Positions 36,341 through 46,095 of a stretch of 64,000 nucleotides of DNA are shown one piece after another. Below the pieces are notes generated by a model. The model worked only from the letters and a program-made list of their open reading frames with translations. It made no database searches and was not told where the DNA came from. The stretch comes from Nocardiopsis flavescens (GTDB lineage: Bacteria; Actinomycetota; Actinomycetes; Streptosporangiales; Streptosporangiaceae): the NCBI RefSeq assembly GCF_900141985.1, contig NZ_FQZK01000017.1, forward strand, positions 59,520 through 123,519, in the 5' to 3' direction. Positions within the stretch are counted from its first letter, which is position 1. Each line of letters opens with the position of its first letter. Both the position numbers and the translations under genes were made by a program.

Positions 36341-39187
36341 TCACGCCCCGGGCGGGGCGAGCCCCAGCTCCCGGGCCCGGACCGCCGCCGCGTGGCGGTT
36401 GGTCACCCCGAGCTTGCCCATGAGGTTGGACATGTGGACGCTCACCGTCTTGGCCGAGATGAACAGCCTCTCCCCGATCTCGGTGTTGGTGCGCCCCTCC
36501 GCCACCTGTGCCAGCACCTCCGCCTCACGGGGCGTCAGCCCCGCCGGGGGCCGCGCGCGCCCGGCCGCCGGCCGCAGCGGTTCCACGTACCTCTCCCGCA
36601 GCGGCGCGTCCGTGTCCAGCAGCCCCGCGCCCGCCTCCAGCTCGCCGAACAGCTCCCCCGCGCGCGTGCGCTCCCCCGCCTCGGCGGCGGCCCGGCAGGC
36701 CTCCTCCAGCATCCGGAACTCCTCCAGGTGGGCGTCCCGGCCGCGCACCATCGCCAGCGCCCGCTCCCACTCCGCCAGGGCGTCCGCGGGGTCCGCGGCC
36801 AGCCGCGCCCCCGCCTGGGCGCGCCGCAGCTCCCCGTACGGGGTCGCCCACCAGGACGAGGGCCGCAGGAAGACCCCCACCTCCCCGGCCAGCGCGTCCG
36901 CCTGCGCCCCGCGCCCCGCGCGGCGCAGGGCGCGCACCAGCTCGGCGACCGGCACCGCCCCGTCCACCGACGCCTGCGTGGGCCGCCGGTCCCGCTCCTC
37001 CCCGACCAGGCGGCGGGCCAGCACCAGCGCCCCGTCCAGGTCGCCCTCCCGGACGAGCACCCGCACCCCCGTCTGGTCGGACATCGCGTACCCGTGCGTG
37101 TCGGCGGCGTCCGGGGGGCGCGAGCCGCGCTCCCAGTGCTCCCGCGCCCCGGCGGGGTCGCCCTCCGCGAGCCTGATCTCGGCGAGTACGAGGCGGCGGC
37201 CGTCCTCGTCGAACACGCGGCCGGTACCGTAGCCCTCCAGCTCCGCCTCCGCCTCGCGCAGCCGCCCCAGGTCCACGAGCGCCGCCGCGGCCCCCACCGC
37301 GTGCGCGAGGCCGCGGGAGCGGGTGATCCCGAGTTCGGCGCACCGGCGCAGCGCCTCCCGGCCGGCCCGCAGCTCCCCGTGCCAGTCCAGCCGGAACATG
37401 TGGTGGACCCCGAGGTTGTTCCACGCGCGCAGCTCGGCGTCGACCATCCCCAGGCCCCGCGCCAGCTCCCGTCCGGCGACGAGCAGTTCCCGGGCCTCCC
37501 CGGGGCTCACGGGGGACAGCACGCTGCCCAGGGTGATGAGGGCGTCGGTCTCACTGCGCCGGTCCCCGGCGGCGCGGGCCCGGTCCAGGACCGCGCGGGC
37601 CTCGCGCAGCGCCTCCGCGTCCCCTCCCACCAGGGAGAGCAGCGCCGCCCGGGCGCCGTGGACCGCGATGCGGTCCGGGTGCCCCCGCGGCAGCAGCGCC
37701 GCCGCGCCGTCCAGCGCCTCCAGCCCCTCGGCCCGGCGGTACAGCGCCTTGAGCGCCTGCGACCGCACCAGCAGGAACGCCGCCCGGTCGGCGGGACCCT
37801 CCGCCTGCCCCGCCCCCTCGGCGGTGTAGCGCAGCGCCTCGTGGGCGCCGCCGGTCTGCACGGCCGCCCGGGCCGCGTCCAGGAGCAGCCGGCCGCGGGT
37901 CACGCCCAGCGGGCCGGCGACGGCCTCCGGGTCCGGCAGCAGCTCCCACAGCTCCAGCAGCCGTTCCAGCGCGGCCAGGTGCTCGGGGTGGGCGAACGCG
38001 CCCGCCGCGTGCCCGGCCGCCGCCCACCGGGCGGCGAACGCCCGGGGGTGGTCGTGCACGGCGTCGGCGTGGTGGGCCAGGCGCAGCACCCGCTCCGGTT
38101 CGGCCAGGCCGGGCACCCCCGCCTCCAGGGCGGACACGTAGCGGCGGTGGCCGCGCACCCGCTGTCCGGGGAGCAGGTCCTCGCGCACGGCCTCGGCCAG
38201 GAGCGCGTGGCGGAACTCGTAGTCCTCCCCCGCCACGCGCAGCACCCGGGCGTCCACCGCGCGGCGCAGCACCCCGTCCGGCTCGTCCTCGGAGAGGTCC
38301 GCGGCGACGGCCGCCAGCAGCGCGTGGTGCACGCGCGCGCCCGACAGCGCGGCCAGGCCCAGCACCGCGCGGTCGGCGTCGGGGAGCGGGTCGACGGCGC
38401 GCAGCAGCAGGTCGCGGGAGGTGTCGGGCAGGCCGTCGCCGGGGGCGGACACCAGGGCCTCCACGAACAGGGGGTTGCCGCCGCTGCGCTCGTAGAGCAG
38501 GTCCAGCGCGCCGGGGTCGGGCCGGGAGCCGCCGCGCAGCGCCGCGGCCTGGGCGGCGACCTCCTCGCGGTCGAAGGGGACCAGGTCGAGCCGGGTGGCG
38601 CGGGCCGGCCGCTCCAGGTCGGGCAGCAGGCGGCGCAGGGGGTGGGCGCGGTGCAGGTCGTCGGCGCGCACGGTGGCGACCAGGTGGACCGGGGCGGACC
38701 CGAGGTTGCGGGCCAGGAAGAGCAGGAGGTCGCGGGTGGAGGCGTCGGCCCGGTGCAGGTCCTCCACCGCCAGGGCGAGGCCGCCGTCGGCGGCGGCCTC
38801 CTCCAGGTAGGCCAGGACGGCCTCGAACAGCCGGGAGCGGTCACCGCCATCCGCGGCGTGCCCGGCGGGCCCGAGTTCGGGGAGCAGCCGGGCCAGCGCC
38901 CCGGCACGGGCCGGGCCGGGCGGCACCTCGCGGGCCAGGTGGCGCAGGGCCGCGGTGAAGGGCGCGAAGGCGACGGTGCCGCCGCTGGTCTCCAGGCAGG
39001 CGCCGACGGCCGTGCGGGCCAGGGGCGTCCTGTCCAGGTACTCCTCCAGCAGGCGGGTCTTGCCGACCCCGGCGTCCCCCAGGACCAGGGTGGTCCGCGC
39101 CTGCCCGCGGGCGGCGGACCCCGCCTCGGCGAGCAGGCGGGCGAGGTCGGATCCGCGTCCGATGAAGACCGTGGGAGTGGGGGCCAT
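36341..39187 (-). CDS. LAL-family LuxR transcriptional regulator 3
   Basis: 948 residues. It opens FIGRGSDLARLLAEAG, with Walker A VLGDAGVGKTRLLEEY and the Walker B-like segment LAVEDLHRADAST (Arg in place of the usual Trp). A long helical middle follows. The C-terminal HTH is GLTPREAEVLAQVAEGRTNTEIGERLFIS. It is more similar to regulator 4 than to 1 and 2, for example sharing TPLARTAVG. The two are tandem on the minus strand with a 90-bp gap, so this pair probably arose by its own duplication. Confidence 0.9.
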   Translation of the reverse strand: MAPTPTVFIGRGSDLARLLAEAGSAARGQARTTLVLGDAGVGKTRLLEEYLDRTPLARTAVGACLETSGGTVAFAPFTAALRHLAREVPPGPARAGALARLLPELGPAGHAADGGDRSRLFEAVLAYLEEAAADGGLALAVEDLHRADASTRDLLLFLARNLGSAPVHLVATVRADDLHRAHPLRRLLPDLERPARATRLDLVPFDREEVAAQAAALRGGSRPDPGALDLLYERSGGNPLFVEALVSAPGDGLPDTSRDLLLRAVDPLPDADRAVLGLAALSGARVHHALLAAVAADLSEDEPDGVLRRAVDARVLRVAGEDYEFRHALLAEAVREDLLPGQRVRGHRRYVSALEAGVPGLAEPERVLRLAHHADAVHDHPRAFAARWAAAGHAAGAFAHPEHLAALERLLELWELLPDPEAVAGPLGVTRGRLLLDAARAAVQTGGAHEALRYTAEGAGQAEGPADRAAFLLVRSQALKALYRRAEGLEALDGAAALLPRGHPDRIAVHGARAALLSLVGGDAEALREARAVLDRARAAGDRRSETDALITLGSVLSPVSPGEARELLVAGRELARGLGMVDAELRAWNNLGVHHMFRLDWHGELRAGREALRRCAELGITRSRGLAHAVGAAAALVDLGRLREAEAELEGYGTGRVFDEDGRRLVLAEIRLAEGDPAGAREHWERGSRPPDAADTHGYAMSDQTGVRVLVREGDLDGALVLARRLVGEERDRRPTQASVDGAVPVAELVRALRRAGRGAQADALAGEVGVFLRPSSWWATPYGELRRAQAGARLAADPADALAEWERALAMVRGRDAHLEEFRMLEEACRAAAEAGERTRAGELFGELEAGAGLLDTDAPLRERYVEPLRPAAGRARPPAGLTPREAEVLAQVAEGRTNTEIGERLFISAKTVSVHMSNLMGKLGVTNRHAAAVRARELGLAPPGA

Positions 39188-39277
39188 GGCGCCAGTATGC
39201 CCAAGGGGTCGCGCGTTTGAGGAAACCCGAATAGCTCACCTTTACGCCATAGATCACTTATCGGACATTCGGTGCGG

Positions 39278-42136
39278 TCAGTCCAGACCGAGCTCCCGCG
39301 CCCGGGCCGCGGCCGCGTTGCGGTTGGCCACCCCGAGCTTGCCCATCAGGTTGGACACGTGCACGCTCACCGTCTTGGCCGAGATGAACAGCTCACCGCC
39401 GACCTCCCGGTTGGTCATCCCCCGCGCCACCAGCCGCAGCACCTGTGCCTCGCGCCGGGTGAGCCCCGCGGGTGCGGCCTCCCCGGCCGCCGCGCGGGGC
39501 CGGGGCAGCCCGTGCCGCCCGCGGATCCGGTCGGCCAGCTCCCCGAACAGGGTCAGCCCGCTCTCCCGCGCGGCCTCCTCCACCTCGGCCAGGTGTCCGG
39601 CGGCGGCGTCCGCCCGCCCCGCCCGTGCCGCGGCACGGGCCGCGGCCAGCAGCAGGTACACGCGCTGGAAGCGGCGCTCGCGCACCTGCGGCAGCAGGCC
39701 CTCCAGGGACCGCGAGGCCGTGTCCGCGTCCTCCGAGACCTGGGCCCGCACCTGGGCCCGGATCAGCCGGTTCGGGGGCGCGAGCCCCTCCGGCAGCGCG
39801 TCCGCGACCGCGAGCAGCGCGGAGGACAGCTCCTCCGCCCGCTCCTGCCGGCCCGACACGTCGCGCATCATGTCCGCGACCTCGGCCGCATAGGTGAGGT
39901 TGCCCATGTGCAGGGTGTCGAGGTGGGGGTTCTCCGCGTCCCCGCGTTCGAGGAGGTGCAGGGCGAGGTCGACCGCCGCGTCGAACCTCCCTTCGACCGC
40001 CGCCCCCATCATCTCGACGAAGAGGACGGGTACCTGCTCCTGCGGCGCGCTGCTCCCCTCCGGCAGCAGGCGGCGGAACTCCTCCCGTGCGCGCTCGACC
40101 CCCGCGCCGTCCCGCCGGTAGAAGGCGATCTGCTGGACCACCGTCCAGGTCCGGCCCCGGACCAGCAGGTCACCCGCCTCCGTGTCGAGCAGCCGTTCGC
40201 ACTCCGCCACGCGCAGCTGCTGGAAGCGGTTCACCACCATGTGCAGGAGGAAGAACGGCCCCTGGGTACGGGCCAGCCCCAGTTCCCGCGTGCGGTCCAG
40301 GCCCCGGCCGGCCGTCGCGTACGCCTCCTCCGGCCGGTCCGCGTAGGACAGGGCCCCGGCGAGGTTCGCCCACCCCCGGATCTCGACCGGCGCGTCGGCG
40401 CGCTCCCGCGCGATGGCGATCCCCTCTCCGAGCATCCGCAGCGCCTCGTCCGGATCCTCTCCGGCCGTCAGCGAGCCCAGGGTGACGAGGGCGTCGGCCT
40501 CGCTGCCGCGGTCTCCGGTCTCGCGGGCCGCCGCCAGCGCCTTGACCGCGGAGCGCCGGGCCCGGGTGGGGTGCCCGCGCACCATGAACGTCGACGCCAG
40601 CAGCGCACCGGCCGCCGCCGCGCGGGGGTGCCCCTCGCCCATCACCACGAACGCGTCGGCCAGGTCCTCCAGGCCGCCGTCGCTGCCCAGTTCCTTGTAG
40701 GCGTAGGCGCGCACGTAGCGCAGCCCCGCGATGAGGGCGCCGTCCGGCGGGGCCTGGGCCCCCGGCCGGTGGTAGCCGGTGACCCCCAGCTCCTCCAGCC
40801 CCTCGGTCGCGTAGTCCACCGCGCGGCGCAGCGACCCGGCCAGCAGACACACCGAGGCGGCCCGGCGCAGCACCTCGGCGCGGGGCTCGCCCACCCGGGC
40901 GGCGGCGTCGGGGACCGGGTCCCACAGCTCCAGCACCCGTTCGAGCAGGGCCAGCCGCTCGGGGTGGGCCGCGGTGTCGGCGGCGTGGCGGGCGGCCTCC
41001 CAGGCGGTGGACAGGGCCAGCGGCTGGTCGCCCGCGGCGTAGGCGTGGTGGGCCAGCTGGAGGGCGGTCTCGGCCCCGGTGAGGCCGGGGACCCCCCGGC
41101 CGAGCGCCTCCGCGTAGCGCCGGTGCGCGCGGATGCGCTCCCCGGGCAGCAGGTCGGTGTAGACGGCCTCGGCGAGCAGGGCGTGCCGGAACACGTACCC
41201 GTCGGCGGTGGCGCGCAGCACCCGCACGTCCACGGCGGGCCGCAGGGCGGTGTCCAGGGCCTCCTCGGAGATCCCCGCCCGGCGGGCGACCGCGGCCAGC
41301 AGGGTGTGGCCGATGCGGTCCCCCGCGGCGGCGATCAGCCCGACCACCCGGCGGGCGTCGTCGGGAAGCCGGTCCACGGCGGCCGACAGCAGCTCGCGCG
41401 GCCCCTCCGGCAGCGGCCCGGACGGGCGGTCCAGGAACGCCTCCACGAACAGGGGGTTGCCGCCGCTGCGCTCGTGCAGCAGGTCGATGTCGACGGACGG
41501 GCCGTCCCGCAGGGCGGCGGCCTGGGCGGCGACCTCGTCGCGGCTGAGGGGACCGACGTCCAGGCGCGACACCCGCGGCAGCCGCTCGATGCCGGGCAGC
41601 AGGCGGCGCAGCGGGTGGGTGCGGTGCAGGTCGTCGGTGCGCACGCTCACCACCAGGTGGACGGGGGCCCCGCCCAGGTTGCGCAGCAGGAACACCAGCA
41701 GGTCCCGGGTGGAGGCGTCGGCCCAGTGCAGGTCCTCCACCACCGCCAGCAGCCCGCCCCGCCCGGCCCGCTCCTCCAGGAGGGTGAGGACGGACTCGAA
41801 CAGCCGGGCGCGCCCGGTGCCGTCACCGCCGGGGGCCCGGTCGGTACCGGGGACCGGGCCGGCGGCGCCCTCGCGGGAGAGGTCCCGCAGCAGGGCGGTG
41901 AAGGGGGCGAAGGGGATGCCCTCGCCGCCGAGTTCCAGGCAGCCGCCGACGGCGGTGCGGGCCAGCGGCGTCCGGGCCCGGTACTCGTCGATGAGCCGGG
42001 TCTTGCCCATCCCGGCGTCCCCGCAGACCAGCACGGCGCGGGCGCCCTCCGCCAGGACCCTGCGGCCGTCCCCGGCCAGGGCGGCGAGCTGGCGGTCGCG
42101 GCCGACGAACACGGGGCGGGGGAGGTCGTCCTGCAT
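39278..42136 (-). CDS. LAL-family LuxR transcriptional regulator 4
   Basis: 952 residues from an ATG at 42136; a much longer open frame upstream is an artefact overlapping hmp. It has Walker A LVCGDAGMGKTRLIDEY, VVEDLHWADAST, a TPR-like middle and the C-terminal HTH GLTRREAQVLRLVARGMTNREVGGELFIS. It is transcribed toward regulator 3. The stop of hmp is 47 bp upstream in the same direction, so co-transcription with hmp is possible. Confidence 0.9.
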   Translation of the reverse strand: MQDDLPRPVFVGRDRQLAALAGDGRRVLAEGARAVLVCGDAGMGKTRLIDEYRARTPLARTAVGGCLELGGEGIPFAPFTALLRDLSREGAAGPVPGTDRAPGGDGTGRARLFESVLTLLEERAGRGGLLAVVEDLHWADASTRDLLVFLLRNLGGAPVHLVVSVRTDDLHRTHPLRRLLPGIERLPRVSRLDVGPLSRDEVAAQAAALRDGPSVDIDLLHERSGGNPLFVEAFLDRPSGPLPEGPRELLSAAVDRLPDDARRVVGLIAAAGDRIGHTLLAAVARRAGISEEALDTALRPAVDVRVLRATADGYVFRHALLAEAVYTDLLPGERIRAHRRYAEALGRGVPGLTGAETALQLAHHAYAAGDQPLALSTAWEAARHAADTAAHPERLALLERVLELWDPVPDAAARVGEPRAEVLRRAASVCLLAGSLRRAVDYATEGLEELGVTGYHRPGAQAPPDGALIAGLRYVRAYAYKELGSDGGLEDLADAFVVMGEGHPRAAAAGALLASTFMVRGHPTRARRSAVKALAAARETGDRGSEADALVTLGSLTAGEDPDEALRMLGEGIAIARERADAPVEIRGWANLAGALSYADRPEEAYATAGRGLDRTRELGLARTQGPFFLLHMVVNRFQQLRVAECERLLDTEAGDLLVRGRTWTVVQQIAFYRRDGAGVERAREEFRRLLPEGSSAPQEQVPVLFVEMMGAAVEGRFDAAVDLALHLLERGDAENPHLDTLHMGNLTYAAEVADMMRDVSGRQERAEELSSALLAVADALPEGLAPPNRLIRAQVRAQVSEDADTASRSLEGLLPQVRERRFQRVYLLLAAARAAARAGRADAAAGHLAEVEEAARESGLTLFGELADRIRGRHGLPRPRAAAGEAAPAGLTRREAQVLRLVARGMTNREVGGELFISAKTVSVHVSNLMGKLGVANRNAAAARARELGLD

Positions 42137-42183
42137 GCCCTCACAGTACGGCGTTCCCCGCGCCCCGCGCCCGGCGCCGGCGG

Positions 42184-43365
42184 TCAGTCGGCGGCCCGCC
42201 ACAGGTCGGGCCCGAACACCTCGTAGCGGATGCGGCGGGCGGGGACCCCGGCCTCCAGCAGCCGGGTGCGCACCCCGCGCATGAAGGGCGTGGGCCCGCA
42301 CAGGAACGCCTCGGCCCCCTCGGGGACGTCCACCCCGGCGAGGTCCATCCGGCCGGTGCGGTCGCCTCCCCCGGTCTCGTACCAGGTGAGGCTCCGGGCC
42401 CCGGGCAGTGCCCCGACCAGGGCGGCGGTCTCGTCCCGGTGGGCGTGGTCGCGGGGCGCGCGGTCGGCGTGCAGGACCAGGACGGGCCGGGTGTCGCCGC
42501 GTTCGGCGAGGCCGCGCAGGAGCGCGACCATCGGGGTGCAGCCGATCCCGGCGGAGGCCAGCAGCAGGGGGTGGTCGCCGCCGGGCAGGACCACGTCCCC
42601 GGCCGGGGCGGAGACCATGAGGGTGCTGCCGGGGCGGGCCGTCCCGTGCAGGAGGGTGGAGACCTCGCCCGCGGGGCCCTCCCCGGCGCGCAGGCGCTTG
42701 ACGGTGATGCGGCGGCTGGTGCCGTCCCAGCCGGTGAGGGTGTACTGGCGGGCCTGGCGGACGCCGTCGGGCATGCGCACCCGGACGCTGACGTACTGGC
42801 CGGGGCGCGGGGCGGGCGCGGCGCCGCCGTCGGGTTCGAGGGTGAGGCTGACCGTGTCCGGGGTCTGCTCGCGGCGCTCGGTGACGGTCCAGGGGCGCCA
42901 GGCGTCCCGGCCGGTGGCGAGCCCGGCCTCCGCGTACAGGCGGGCCTCCAGGGCGATGAGGGCGCCGGCCATGAGCCAGTAGACCTCGTCCCACGCGGCG
43001 ACGACCGCGGGGGTGGCCGCGTCGGCGAGCACGTGGGCGAGGGCGCCGAAGAGGTATTTGTGGACGACGGTGTACCGGTCCTCGGTCACGCCCAGGGACA
43101 CGTGCTTGTGGGCGATCCGGGAGAGCAGGGCGTCGGGGCGCTCGTCCGGGTGGGCGAGCAGGGCGGAGGCGAAGGCGGCGACGGCCCCGGCCAGGGCGGC
43201 GCGCTGTTCGCCGGAGGCCTGGTTGCCCCGGTTGAACAGGCCGTCCAGGAGTTCGGGGTGTTCGCCCAGCATGGTGTCGTAGAAGCGGGCGGTGACGGTG
43301 TCGAGGTGCTCGGCGACGACCGGGAGGGTGGACCGGACCGTGGCGGCGGACTCGGGGGAGAGCAT
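42184..43365 (-). CDS. hmp: Flavohemoglobin (nitric oxide dioxygenase)
   Basis: 393 residues. The globin domain (1-140) has B10 Tyr29 in FYDTML and proximal His88 in RIAHKHVSLGV. The FAD domain (about 150-255) has RQYTLTG. The NAD domain (about 260-393) has LASAGIGCTPMVALL and FLCGPTPFM. It converts NO and O2 to nitrate. The ATG at 43365 follows AGGAGG. A palindrome with NsrR-like arms lies 25 bp upstream, and an Rrf2/NsrR gene is the next gene, so NO-responsive control is likely. Confidence 0.95.
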   Translation of the reverse strand: MLSPESAATVRSTLPVVAEHLDTVTARFYDTMLGEHPELLDGLFNRGNQASGEQRAALAGAVAAFASALLAHPDERPDALLSRIAHKHVSLGVTEDRYTVVHKYLFGALAHVLADAATPAVVAAWDEVYWLMAGALIALEARLYAEAGLATGRDAWRPWTVTERREQTPDTVSLTLEPDGGAAPAPRPGQYVSVRVRMPDGVRQARQYTLTGWDGTSRRITVKRLRAGEGPAGEVSTLLHGTARPGSTLMVSAPAGDVVLPGGDHPLLLASAGIGCTPMVALLRGLAERGDTRPVLVLHADRAPRDHAHRDETAALVGALPGARSLTWYETGGGDRTGRMDLAGVDVPEGAEAFLCGPTPFMRGVRTRLLEAGVPARRIRYEVFGPDLWRAAD

Positions 43366-43389
43366 GCGGCCTCCTGGCGCTAGATAATT

Positions 43390-43404
43390 TGCATTTGAAA
43401 TGCA
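43390..43404. promoter_or_regulatory. NsrR-like operator of hmp
   Basis: TGCATTTGAAATGCA is a perfect palindrome around a central G, close to the core of the known NsrR consensus (ATGCATTTnAAATGCAT type). It is the only AT-rich stretch between hmp and the Rrf2 gene. Confidence 0.72.
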
Positions 43405-43580
43405 CATTAAGTGCGCCGCCGCGACCCCCTCCGCCGGGTGCGGTGCCCGGCGGGGCCCCGCCGGGTGCGGCTGCCGGACGGGCCGCTCCCCGTACAGGGC
43501 CCTTCGCCCCGCGACCGCCGGGTCCGGGGTCCCCCGCGACGCCGGGACGGGGCCCTCCCGGGGCCTTTCGGAGAGCCCGG

Positions 43581-44042
43581 TCACATTTGAGGGCCGTCCC
43601 GTTCGGGCGCTCGCGGGCGGAGCAGCACCAGGGCCTCGCGGGCCGGGGAGGACACCAGGGACTCCACCGTCACCTCGTCCAGGGAGGCGTAGAAGGCCTC
43701 GCGGGCCCGGTGCAGGGCGCCGCGCAGGCGGCAGGCGGCGCGCAGCGGGCAGGGCGGGTCGTCCTCGCACCCGGCGAGGTCGTCCGCGCCCTCCAGTTCG
43801 CGGACGAGCGCCCCCACCGGGGCCCGGCGCCCCGGCCCGGTCAGGCGCAGCCCGCCGCCCCGGCCCCGGCGGGCCTCCACCACCCCCAGCTCGGACAGGC
43901 GGGCCACCGCCTTGGCCATGTGGGTGTAGGGCACCGAGGTCATCTCCGCGACGGCGCGCGTGGTGAGCAGTTCGTCCTCCCCGGCCACGGCGAGCCGCAT
44001 GACCAGGCGCAGGGAGACGTCGGTGAAGGCGGTCAGGCGCAT
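43581..44042 (-). CDS. nsrR: Rrf2-family nitric oxide sensor regulator, NsrR-like
   Basis: 153 residues. The Rrf2 winged HTH (1-80) has RLVMRLAV, TTRAVAEMTSVPYTHMAKAVARL and RRGRGGGLRL. Three cysteines, Cys92, Cys98 and Cys104, with C-x5-C-x5-C spacing, match the iron-sulfur cluster ligands of NsrR. It represses hmp until NO reacts with the cluster. It lies upstream of hmp in the same direction with a 215-bp gap holding the operator. The C-terminus after residue 125 is longer than usual. Confidence 0.88.
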   Translation of the reverse strand: MRLTAFTDVSLRLVMRLAVAGEDELLTTRAVAEMTSVPYTHMAKAVARLSELGVVEARRGRGGGLRLTGPGRRAPVGALVRELEGADDLAGCEDDPPCPLRAACRLRGALHRAREAFYASLDEVTVESLVSSPAREALVLLRPRAPERDGPQM

Positions 44043-44082
44043 GCCCGCGAGCGTAGCCGCCCCGCGGGGGCGGGGCGGCGGG

Positions 44083-45684
44083 TCAGTCCCGGCCCTCCGG
44101 TTCCGGGGAGGGCGTGCGGGACCCGGCCCCGCTGTGGTGGTCCCCGACCTCGCGCGGCATCCACACCAGCACCACGAGCACCCCGACGACGCCGCAGCAC
44201 ACCGCCACCAGCGCCGCCGTGTGCAGCCCCGTCAGGAACGCCTCCTTGGCCGGGGCCACCAGCGCCCGCCCCGGCTCCCCCAGGCTCCGCGCCAGGGCGA
44301 GGGTCGCCTCGATCGACTCGCCCGCCGCGTGCAGCTCCCCGCCGTCCGGGGGCGCGGCGTCCCCGTCACCGCCCCGGGCGACCTCCTCCAGGGCCGGGGT
44401 GATCCCCGCCCGGTAGCGGAAGGAGATGACCGCCCCCAGGACCGCGACCCCCATGGCCGTCGCCACCTGGCGGACGGTGTTCTGCATCGCCGAGGCCGCG
44501 CCCGCCTTGCCCGGCGGCACCGACGAGACGATCGCGTCGGTGGAGGGGGTGAGGACCACCGCCATGGCGCTCGCCTGGGTGAAGAAGAAGACGAGGATGA
44601 GCCAGACCGGGGTGTCGGTCTCCAGCAGGGTGAAGAACGCCAGGCTGGCGCAGACGAGGAGGATGCCGGTGGCGGCGACCGTCCGCGGCCCGAACCGGCG
44701 GACCAGGTTGGGGCTCAGCGGGGCCAGGAGCATCTGGCCGACCGCCGCCGGGAGCACCAGCAGCCCGGCGACGAACGGGGTGAACTCCCGGACGCTCTGC
44801 CAGTAGAAGCTCAGGAAGAAGATCAGCCCCGACATGCTGAAGAACATCAGCATGATGGTGGCCATGGCGACGCTGAACCTCGGGTTCCGGAAGAACCGCA
44901 CGTCCAGCGAGGGGTTCGCGGTGCGCGACTCGTGGAAGAGGAACAGGGCGATGACCGCCAGGCCGCCCAGCAGGGCGCCCCACACGTCGGCCCCGGTCAG
45001 GGACGAGCGCTCCCCCGCGGTGATGATCGCGTAGATGAGCAGCACCAGGCCGGGGATGGACAGCAGCACCCCGGGCACGTCGAGGCGGCCGGGGTCCTCG
45101 TCCCTGGACTCGGGGACGAGGAAGAACATCAGCCCCAGGCCCAGCAGCACGAACGGCACGTTGACGAGGAAGATCGACCCCCACCAGAAGTTCTCCAGCA
45201 GCAGTCCGCCCGCCGACGGCCCGATCGCCATGGCCAGGCCCACCGCCCCCGACCACAGGCCGATGGCCCGGCCGCGCTCCTGGGGCGGGAAGATCGTCGT
45301 GATGATCGACAGGGTCTGCGGGGAGACCATGGCCGCGCCCAGGCCCATGGCGGCGCGGGCGGCGATGAGCTGCTCGGGGGTCTGGGAGTAGGCGGACAGG
45401 GCCGAGGCCGTGCCGAAGACCACGAGTCCGGCGGTGATCATCCGCCGCCGGCCCCACCGGTCGCCCAGGACGCCGAAGGTGAAGAGCAGCCCGGCGAAGA
45501 CCAGGGTGTAGGAGTTGATCGCCCAGGCCAGCTCGGACTGGCTGGCGCCGACCCCCCGCTCGGGGTCGGAGAGGGTGCGCAGCGCGACGTTGAGGATCGT
45601 GTTGTCCGCGACGATCACCAGCAGGCAGATGATGAGGACCGCCAGGCCGCCCCACCGCCGCCGATAAGCCGTGCCAGCGTCCAC
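44083..45684 (-). CDS. MFS multidrug exporter, DHA2 (14-TM) family
   Basis: 533 residues from a GTG at 45684 with GGGAAGG upstream. About 14 hydrophobic segments are visible. DHA2 signatures are DNTILNVALRTL (motif D1) in TM1, GVLGDRWGRRRM (motif A) between TM2 and TM3, and GSIFLVNVP after TM5-6. A late hydrophilic loop (about 440-490) precedes the last helix. It should export drugs or metabolites by proton antiport. Substrate unknown; no regulator is adjacent. Confidence 0.9.
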   Translation of the reverse strand: MDAGTAYRRRWGGLAVLIICLLVIVADNTILNVALRTLSDPERGVGASQSELAWAINSYTLVFAGLLFTFGVLGDRWGRRRMITAGLVVFGTASALSAYSQTPEQLIAARAAMGLGAAMVSPQTLSIITTIFPPQERGRAIGLWSGAVGLAMAIGPSAGGLLLENFWWGSIFLVNVPFVLLGLGLMFFLVPESRDEDPGRLDVPGVLLSIPGLVLLIYAIITAGERSSLTGADVWGALLGGLAVIALFLFHESRTANPSLDVRFFRNPRFSVAMATIMLMFFSMSGLIFFLSFYWQSVREFTPFVAGLLVLPAAVGQMLLAPLSPNLVRRFGPRTVAATGILLVCASLAFFTLLETDTPVWLILVFFFTQASAMAVVLTPSTDAIVSSVPPGKAGAASAMQNTVRQVATAMGVAVLGAVISFRYRAGITPALEEVARGGDGDAAPPDGGELHAAGESIEATLALARSLGEPGRALVAPAKEAFLTGLHTAALVAVCCGVVGVLVVLVWMPREVGDHHSGAGSRTPSPEPEGRD

Positions 45685-46095
45685 GCGAGCACCTTCCCCT
45701 CCGCACAAGCCCGGTCCGCGCGCGGGGGCGGAGGACCCGTCCCGACCGGAACCGCCATGGTAGCGGCCGGGGCACCGCGTTCCACCGCGCACACCCGGCG
45801 TCCGCGGCACAGCGGCCGGGGCGGCGCGCGACCGTCCGAGAGAGGGGGGACAGGGGAAGTTCCGGGGTCCTCCTCCCGTTGTATCCCGCAGGAGGCGGAC
45901 GCACGCGGCCGTGCGATGATGCACACACGGCCCGCGGGCCCGGCCCTTCCCGCCGCCGACGGCGGCGACCGGCCCACGGCCGCCCCGGCCCCCCGCGGGG
46001 CCGCACCACGACCGCGTTCGCGCGGCGCACACCGATTTCGTCCACACGTCCGGGGACACCCACCGCGGTGCTTCGAGACAACGGAGGAAGACACC
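45685..46095. other. Divergent intergenic region MFS / panB
   Basis: 411 bp without a supported gene. The GC content stays high. I see no strong palindrome or clear promoter. GGAGGAAG near 46083 is the panB ribosome-binding site. Confidence 0.5.

Noticed and set aside
39278..43405. A 1375-codon fusion of the LAL regulator 4 gene with the hmp region
   Set aside because: The true regulator starts at 42136. The upstream part is hmp read in the wrong frame, and hmp itself is complete in its own frame.
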